A stretch of DNA of 10,126 bases from JBEEMU01 sp043778315 (GTDB taxonomy: Bacteria > Bacteroidota > Bacteroidia > Chitinophagales > Saprospiraceae), in the NCBI GenBank assembly GCA_043778315.1, contig JAYWGJ010000035.1, positions 1-10,126 of the forward strand, in the 5' to 3' direction. This document shows, one piece after another, positions 6,677-10,126 of the stretch. Both the position numbers and the translations under genes were made by a program. The notes beneath the pieces are model-generated. The model was not told the DNA's origin. It saw only the letters and a program-made list of their open reading frames with translations, and did not search any database. Within the stretch, counting starts at the first letter, position 1; every line of letters begins with the position of its first letter.

Positions 6677-6904
6677 ATGACCAAATACCTCTTAATCGTC
6701 ATTTTGATTGTAATCTTATGTAGCTACTTATTTTTGTGTTTATGCACAGAGTTAGAGTTGAAAAATGCTGTTGAAAGAATAGGTGTGAGTACTAATCAGT
6801 TAATTGATAGTTCATTTAAAATTAGAGATTTTGCTACAACGCAGTTATTTTTATTTATTTTGCTGTTCATCTATTCTTTGTATTGCCTTATAAAAAGAAA
6901 ATAA
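6677..6904 (+). CDS. Small two-pass membrane protein, unknown
   Basis: A 75-residue protein that I do not recognise. It has two predicted membrane helices: residues 4-24 (LLIVILIVILCSYLFLCLC) and about 55-71 (TQLFLFILLFIYSLYCL). Between them is a short polar loop with acidic and amide residues, and the C-terminus is basic (IKRK), suggesting that the tail is cytoplasmic. The reading frame is intact and AT-rich compared with the MORN lipoprotein before it and the OmpA-like gene after it. It is followed closely by a second small membrane gene, suggesting a two-gene operon that ends at the terminator near 7300. It is probably real, given the coherent membrane segments and tandem arrangement, but it has no family support. 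Confidence 0.55.
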   Translation: MTKYLLIVILIVILCSYLFLCLCTELELKNAVERIGVSTNQLIDSSFKIRDFATTQLFLFILLFIYSLYCLIKRK

Positions 6905-6918
6905 TTAAACTAAAATAT

Positions 6919-7263
6919 ATGTTAAATAATATTGTGACTATCATTATTCTCGGTAACCTTTTTGCTGTTATGTTTTTTATGTACAGGATAGGCGCGATAA
7001 GGTTTGACTTATTTCGCCTCAAAGAAATGCGAGATGATAAGCGCAGTTTTGCCGACCATATAGCTAAAACAGGCGGAAACAGTTTGTTGATGTTGCCATT
7101 TCCTGATATAGACGAGGTGTATTCGGAAGAGCAAGCTGTAATGAAACGACAACTCAATCGTACCATAGCTTATTTTTGGATAGCTGTGCTTTCTTTTGCT
7201 GCAATGCTTATATTCACTGCGCACTATTTTCCTGAGTTGTTTAATCAAAATCAAAATCTGTGA
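6919..7263 (+). CDS. Small two-pass membrane protein, unknown
   Basis: A protein of 114 residues from the chosen ATG, which begins MLNNIVTIIILGNLF, directly ahead of the first membrane helix. An ATG 36 bases upstream would add a basic 12-residue lead but overlap the preceding gene by 22 bases, so the internal start, 14 bases after that gene's stop, is preferred. Helix 1 is about residues 4-23 and helix 2 about 85-104 (AYFWIAVLSFAAMLIFTAHY). The middle is a polar segment of about 60 residues with many charged residues (RLKEMRDDKRSFADH, DIDEVYSEEQ). Both termini are predicted on the same side of the membrane. I recognise no family. It is probably cotranscribed with the small membrane gene upstream. 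Confidence 0.55.
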   Translation: MLNNIVTIIILGNLFAVMFFMYRIGAIRFDLFRLKEMRDDKRSFADHIAKTGGNSLLMLPFPDIDEVYSEEQAVMKRQLNRTIAYFWIAVLSFAAMLIFTAHYFPELFNQNQNL

Positions 7264-7294
7264 TTTTTGGTATTCTGCCAAGTAGATTTTATAT

Positions 7295-7346
7295 AAAAAA
7301 AGCCGTATGTATCCTTAGTTTAAGGGTGCGCACGGCTTTTTTATAT
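7295..7346 (+). terminator. Strong intrinsic terminator (works in both directions)
   Basis: AAAAAAGCCGT pairs with ACGGCTTTTTT (11 bp), and the top of the stem continues with ATCCTTA-GTT-TAAGGGT, giving a long hairpin with few mismatches that ends in a T-run. The complementary A-run on the 5' side means it can also stop minus-strand transcription. It ends the operon of small membrane genes and insulates the OmpA-like gene. Confidence 0.85.
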
Positions 7347-7416
7347 CAAAATTATAGATACATTATAATAATAAAAATATGAAAAAAATTGTATTTTAAT
7401 CGTTTTTGGATATATT

Positions 7417-7447
7417 TTTGTTTGTAATAAAAAAATGTCTAACTTTA
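7417..7447 (+). promoter_or_regulatory. Bacteroidota-type promoter for the OmpA-like gene
   Basis: TTTG, 19 bases, then TAACTTTA: the phylum's TTTG-N19-TAnnTTTG layout with one mismatch at the end of the -7 box. It lies 77 bases upstream of the start codon in an AT-rich gap after the terminator, leaving a leader of roughly 70 bases with no Shine-Dalgarno sequence. Confidence 0.45.
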
Positions 7448-7524
7448 TGATAATTTTAGAATTATTGTATTAGTAACAAAATTGTGTTAAACCATTTCCT
7501 AAAACTTTTTTAAACTTTTTTCTT

Positions 7525-9522
7525 ATGATTATTGAAGATTACTTGCAGTGTAAAGAGTACGAAAACCAGGGCGCGCACGTCGATGGTTTTGTGGCTTTTC
7601 AGCACCCGTCCACTAATTTGTACTACTTTTCGATGGTTGATGCCGACGGCAAAGTGTTGCTAAAAAGCGAGGGCTACACCACCGAAGCGGCTCGCGACAA
7701 CGGCATCGACTCCGTCAAGCGCAACCGCGAAATTGATGCCCGTTACAAGGTGAATCAGTACGAAGGCGGCAAATATTACCTTAGTTTGAAGGCAGGCAAC
7801 CACCAAGAAATTGCCCGCAGTTGCGGCTTCGATAGTGAAGCCGATGCGCGCGAAATTATGGAGTTCGCTACGCTCCGCAAAGTACGCGGCGGCGCGGCGT
7901 TGCGCATGGCAGCCGCAAGCGGCTCTACGCACGACGATTATTTGCATTGCGACGACTATAAAGGTCACGCTGACGCGAACGACGACGGTTTTGTGAAGTT
8001 CAAAAGTGCGAAATCGGGCTTGAACTACTTTGCCATGAACGACAAAAGTGGCGATTTGGTGTTCAGAAGCGAAGGCTACCCGAACGAAGCGGTGCGTGAC
8101 AACGGCATCGCATCGGTCATCAAAAACCGTGATATTCGCGAACGCTATAAAGTAATAGAGGTGGAGGGACAGCATTTTGTCGCTTTATTTGCAGGAAATC
8201 ACAAGGAAATAGCGCGCTCTTGCCCGTTCGCCTCGGCGGCGGCGGCGGCGGCGTGGGTCAACACAGACCATAATTATCCTTATGGCGCAATCGCTGCGGC
8301 ACTCGGTTTGGGTGCGGTTGCGGCTATGCCGGCTGGAACAGCAAAAGTGGTAACAGAAAAATTAGCAGCAGCAGTAGCTGCGCCGCCTGTCGCGCCTGCC
8401 GATAAAGACGACGACTACTTGGCTTGCGAGGCTTACCAAGGGCATACGCCTGTGGATAGCAACGGTATTGCGCGTTTCGCGAAAGACGGCGAGCAGTATT
8501 TTGTTTGGTACGATAAGGACGGAAACGTGTTGTTGCGCTCCGAAGGCTTTACCGATATTAATAAAATGGCGAGCGAATTGGCAGCTGTTTTGCGCTTCCG
8601 CCACGACGAGGCGCGCTACGAAACCATCGAGCGGAGCGGCTACCGTATGCGTATCCTCAAAGACCTGAACGGCAGAGAGGTAGGTCGCAGTTGCCTGAAA
8701 AAAATTATCGTTGCTGCGGCTGTACCGCCAGTAGTAGTTGCACCGCCAGTAGTCATTCCGCCAGTTGCGGCAGCTATACCAGTAGTAGGCGCGGCATTAG
8801 CGGCGGCTGCCTTAGCGGGCAATATTCCCATGCCCGAGCCGCCGATAGTAAAAGTAGTACCGCCAGTGGTAGTGCCGCCGATTGCCGCCGCCGCACCTGC
8901 AATAGCCGAAGGTGGCATACGTTGGTGGTGGGTTTTGCCTTTGCTATTATTAGCCGCAGCGTTATTGTGGTTTTTATTTAAAGGTTGCAATAAAGAAACT
9001 ACCGCCGCCGTCGTACCAGCCGTTTCCGATACGGTAAAAAGAACTGCGGTAATGGTAGATACCACCAAAAAAGTAGCGGCGAAAGCTGCCGAACCGACTA
9101 CAACCATCGACGGCATCAAGGTGCGTCCTATTTATTATGATTTTAATAAATCAGACTTGCGCACCGCGTCTAATACGGAATTGGACAATTTGGCGGCTAT
9201 CCTCGCCAAACACCCAGAGTATAACGCGACCATAAAAGCGAATACCGATGCGATAGGCAATGCAGCGTACAATAAAGCGTTGTCGCAACGTCGTGCGAAA
9301 GCGGCAATTGCGTTTTTGAAAACGAAAGGCGTTAAGGCGACACGTTTGAAAGTGGAAACACTCGGCAAAGCCGCACCAGTTGCCAAAAACGCGCTCAACG
9401 GCAAAGACTCGGAAGAGGGTCGCCAGTTGAACCGCCGCGTCGACTTAATCGTTACCGATAAAACAGGTAAATCAGTAGGCATCAACGAAGCGGTAGTAGT
9501 ACCTGCGGAGTTGAAAAAATAA
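7525..9522 (+). CDS. DUF1508 (YegP-like) x3 - transmembrane - OmpA-like C-terminal protein
   Basis: A 665-residue multidomain protein. The N-terminus has no signal peptide. Three YegP/DUF1508 modules start DYLQCKEY (5), DYLHCDDY (138) and DYLACEAY (297). Each has two half-repeats: one with YYF..D.DG.VLL+SEGY..EA.RDNGI.SV, the other ending AGN..EIARSC (for example 90-100, 223-233). Module 3 is diverged: the RDNGI element is lost and it ends GREVGRSC. Residues 395-462 are an Ala/Pro/Val linker rich in PPVV. WWWVLPLLLLAAALLWFLF (467-485) is one strong membrane helix. The OmpA C-terminal domain is about 533-643: IYYDFNKSDLR, NTDAIGNAAYNKALSQRRAKA with candidate peptidoglycan-binding D575 and R590, and GRQLNRRVD (632-640). 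Inferred topology has the DUF1508 modules in the cytoplasm and the OmpA domain in the periplasm. Function is unknown; an envelope tether or sensor is possible. It is monocistronic between two terminators. Confidence 0.85.
   Translation: MIIEDYLQCKEYENQGAHVDGFVAFQHPSTNLYYFSMVDADGKVLLKSEGYTTEAARDNGIDSVKRNREIDARYKVNQYEGGKYYLSLKAGNHQEIARSCGFDSEADAREIMEFATLRKVRGGAALRMAAASGSTHDDYLHCDDYKGHADANDDGFVKFKSAKSGLNYFAMNDKSGDLVFRSEGYPNEAVRDNGIASVIKNRDIRERYKVIEVEGQHFVALFAGNHKEIARSCPFASAAAAAAWVNTDHNYPYGAIAAALGLGAVAAMPAGTAKVVTEKLAAAVAAPPVAPADKDDDYLACEAYQGHTPVDSNGIARFAKDGEQYFVWYDKDGNVLLRSEGFTDINKMASELAAVLRFRHDEARYETIERSGYRMRILKDLNGREVGRSCLKKIIVAAAVPPVVVAPPVVIPPVAAAIPVVGAALAAAALAGNIPMPEPPIVKVVPPVVVPPIAAAAPAIAEGGIRWWWVLPLLLLAAALLWFLFKGCNKETTAAVVPAVSDTVKRTAVMVDTTKKVAAKAAEPTTTIDGIKVRPIYYDFNKSDLRTASNTELDNLAAILAKHPEYNATIKANTDAIGNAAYNKALSQRRAKAAIAFLKTKGVKATRLKVETLGKAAPVAKNALNGKDSEEGRQLNRRVDLIVTDKTGKSVGINEAVVVPAELKK
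8236..8253 (+). repeat. (GCG)6 trinucleotide run inside the OmpA-like gene
   Basis: Six GCG codons in a row encode alanines 238-243, just after the second DUF1508 module. The run is in frame, so slippage by whole units would only change the length of an alanine tract. Confidence 0.8.
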
Positions 9523-9554
9523 GGAAAATTGGTGATTTTCTATAAGTGATAATG

Positions 9555-9593
9555 AAAAAAGGGTTGCTTCCAATGTGGAGGCAACCCTTTTTT
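9555..9593 (+). terminator. Strong intrinsic terminator after the OmpA-like gene
   Basis: AAAAAAGGGTTGC pairs with GCAACCCTTTTTT (13 bp), and the stem continues with TTCC/GGAG to a five-base loop AATGT, giving about 17 pairs ending in a T-run. The A-run on the 5' side makes it potentially bidirectional. It lies 32 bases after the stop codon. Confidence 0.92.
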
Positions 9594-9628
9594 TAATTAT
9601 GAATTATGAATTTTTAATTATGAATTAT
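9591..9628. repeat. Perfect 17-bp AT-rich direct repeat
   Basis: TTTTAATTATGAATTAT occurs at 9591-9607 and again at 9612-9628, separated by four bases (GAAT). The first copy begins in the T-run of the terminator. ATGAATTA-type short repeats are common filler between genes in this phylum. Confidence 0.75.
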
Positions 9629-9721
9629 TGGGAGAGATTAAAACCTTTTACGCATTTTGAAGTGACCATTAGAAACTGTAACAATCGCTTGAGTTCTGAT
9701 TTTTAATTATACTATTACACG

Positions 9722-9742
9722 CTACCAAACAGCGTTTGGTAG
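9722..9742 (-). terminator. Hairpin just after the T9SS-secreted protein gene (possible terminator)
   Basis: CTACCAAAC-AGC-GTTTGGTAG is a perfect 9-bp stem with a three-base loop, four bases beyond the minus-strand stop codon. On the minus strand the following bases (CGTGTAATAG) are not a T-run, so it is at best an atypical terminator. Its position still suggests a 3'-end structure. Confidence 0.45.
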
Positions 9743-9746
9743 TACC

Positions 9747-10126
9747 TTATCGCACCACACTCACTTTCAACATCAGTATTTCATTACCTATATGCAATTG
9801 AATGAAATACAAATCGGCAGGGTACGCGCTCAAATCAAGATTGAAAACAGGCGAATTAGTACCATCAATGGCTTGTGAAACCACCTTACGCCCCATCATA
9901 TCGATAATATCCAGACTTGTATTTTCGGCATTTAACAAATCGAGCATTAGGGTAAATTGTCCTTGTGTCGGGTTTGGCGAAAGCTGTAAACTACGGATAT
10001 TTATAGGTAGATTTTGTGTTGCAACATTATAATCAATCACCGCCAAAACTGTACTACTACAAGCAGGCGCGGCACTCGTAACCGTCACTATATAGTTGCC
10101 TGCTGCCAAACCAGCGAACGTGCCAG
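9747..10126 (-). CDS. Type IX secretion substrate, C-terminal part (cut by window edge)
   Basis: The 125 visible residues are the end of a larger secreted protein; the frame stays open to the right edge and no ATG start lies within the window. The upstream part reads GTFAGLAAGNYIVTVTSAAP, typical of the adhesin-like repeats (GxYxVTVT) found in large Bacteroidota surface proteins. The last 80 residues or so form a type A C-terminal sorting domain of the type IX secretion system: LSPNPTQGQF, then LDIIDMMGRKV, FNLDLSAYPADLYFIQL and a basic terminal residue after MLKVSVVR. This domain directs transport across the outer membrane and is removed during attachment or release. The nature of the cargo cannot be seen from this fragment. 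A perfect hairpin lies just beyond the stop codon. Confidence 0.85.
   Translation of the reverse strand, partial: GTFAGLAAGNYIVTVTSAAPACSSTVLAVIDYNVATQNLPINIRSLQLSPNPTQGQFTLMLDLLNAENTSLDIIDMMGRKVVSQAIDGTNSPVFNLDLSAYPADLYFIQLHIGNEILMLKVSVVR

Noticed and set aside
6883..6918. Upstream ATG for the second small membrane protein
   Set aside because: It would overlap the preceding gene by 22 bases and add a basic leader. The ATG at 6919, 14 bases after the stop, gives a simpler N-terminal membrane helix.
8640..9119. 159-codon minus-strand reading frame rich in Ala/Thr/Gly
   Set aside because: It is the antisense shadow of the Ala/Pro/Val linker of the OmpA-like protein; low-complexity codons avoid stops on both strands.

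Overview
The window looks like chromosomal DNA of a member of the Bacteroidota, probably a free-living cytophagalean or chitinophagalean lineage. Four things point there. A GWxTD-domain protein and a type IX secretion C-terminal sorting domain are both largely confined to this phylum. The E1 alpha and beta subunits of a 2-oxoacid dehydrogenase are fused in one chain, as is common there. Start codons lack clear Shine-Dalgarno sequences, and several upstream regions carry TTTG / TAnnTTTG promoter-like elements. No rRNA, tRNA, CRISPR array, transposase or phage gene is visible.

Layout from left to right. (1) The N-terminal 148 codons of malate dehydrogenase on the minus strand, cut by the window edge. 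(2) A divergently transcribed, exported GWxTD-domain protein on the plus strand. (3) A 357-base gene-free stretch that folds into nested hairpins around a perfect 21-bp inverted repeat. (4) A fused E1 alpha/beta 2-oxoacid dehydrogenase on the minus strand. (5) A short gap holding a perfect 28-bp palindrome, a second imperfect palindrome and small direct repeats. (6) dapD (lysine/peptidoglycan precursor pathway) on the minus strand. (7) Divergently, a lipoprotein with MORN-variant (YwqK-like) repeats. (8) Two small AT-rich genes for two-pass membrane proteins, closed by a strong hairpin terminator. (9) A 665-residue protein joining three YegP/DUF1508 modules, an Ala/Pro/Val-rich linker, one strong transmembrane helix and a C-terminal OmpA-like peptidoglycan-binding domain, closed by a second strong terminator. 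(10) A T-rich direct repeat, a hairpin, and the C-terminal end of a type IX secreted protein on the minus strand, cut by the right edge.

The genes do not form one pathway. Central metabolism (mdh, E1, dapD) lies among cell-envelope proteins (GWxTD protein, MORN lipoprotein, small membrane proteins, OmpA-like protein, T9SS cargo). Most transcription units are single genes arranged divergently or convergently. The two stretches most worth a second look are the structured, gene-free block at 2105-2461 and the DUF1508-OmpA fusion protein at 7525-9522.
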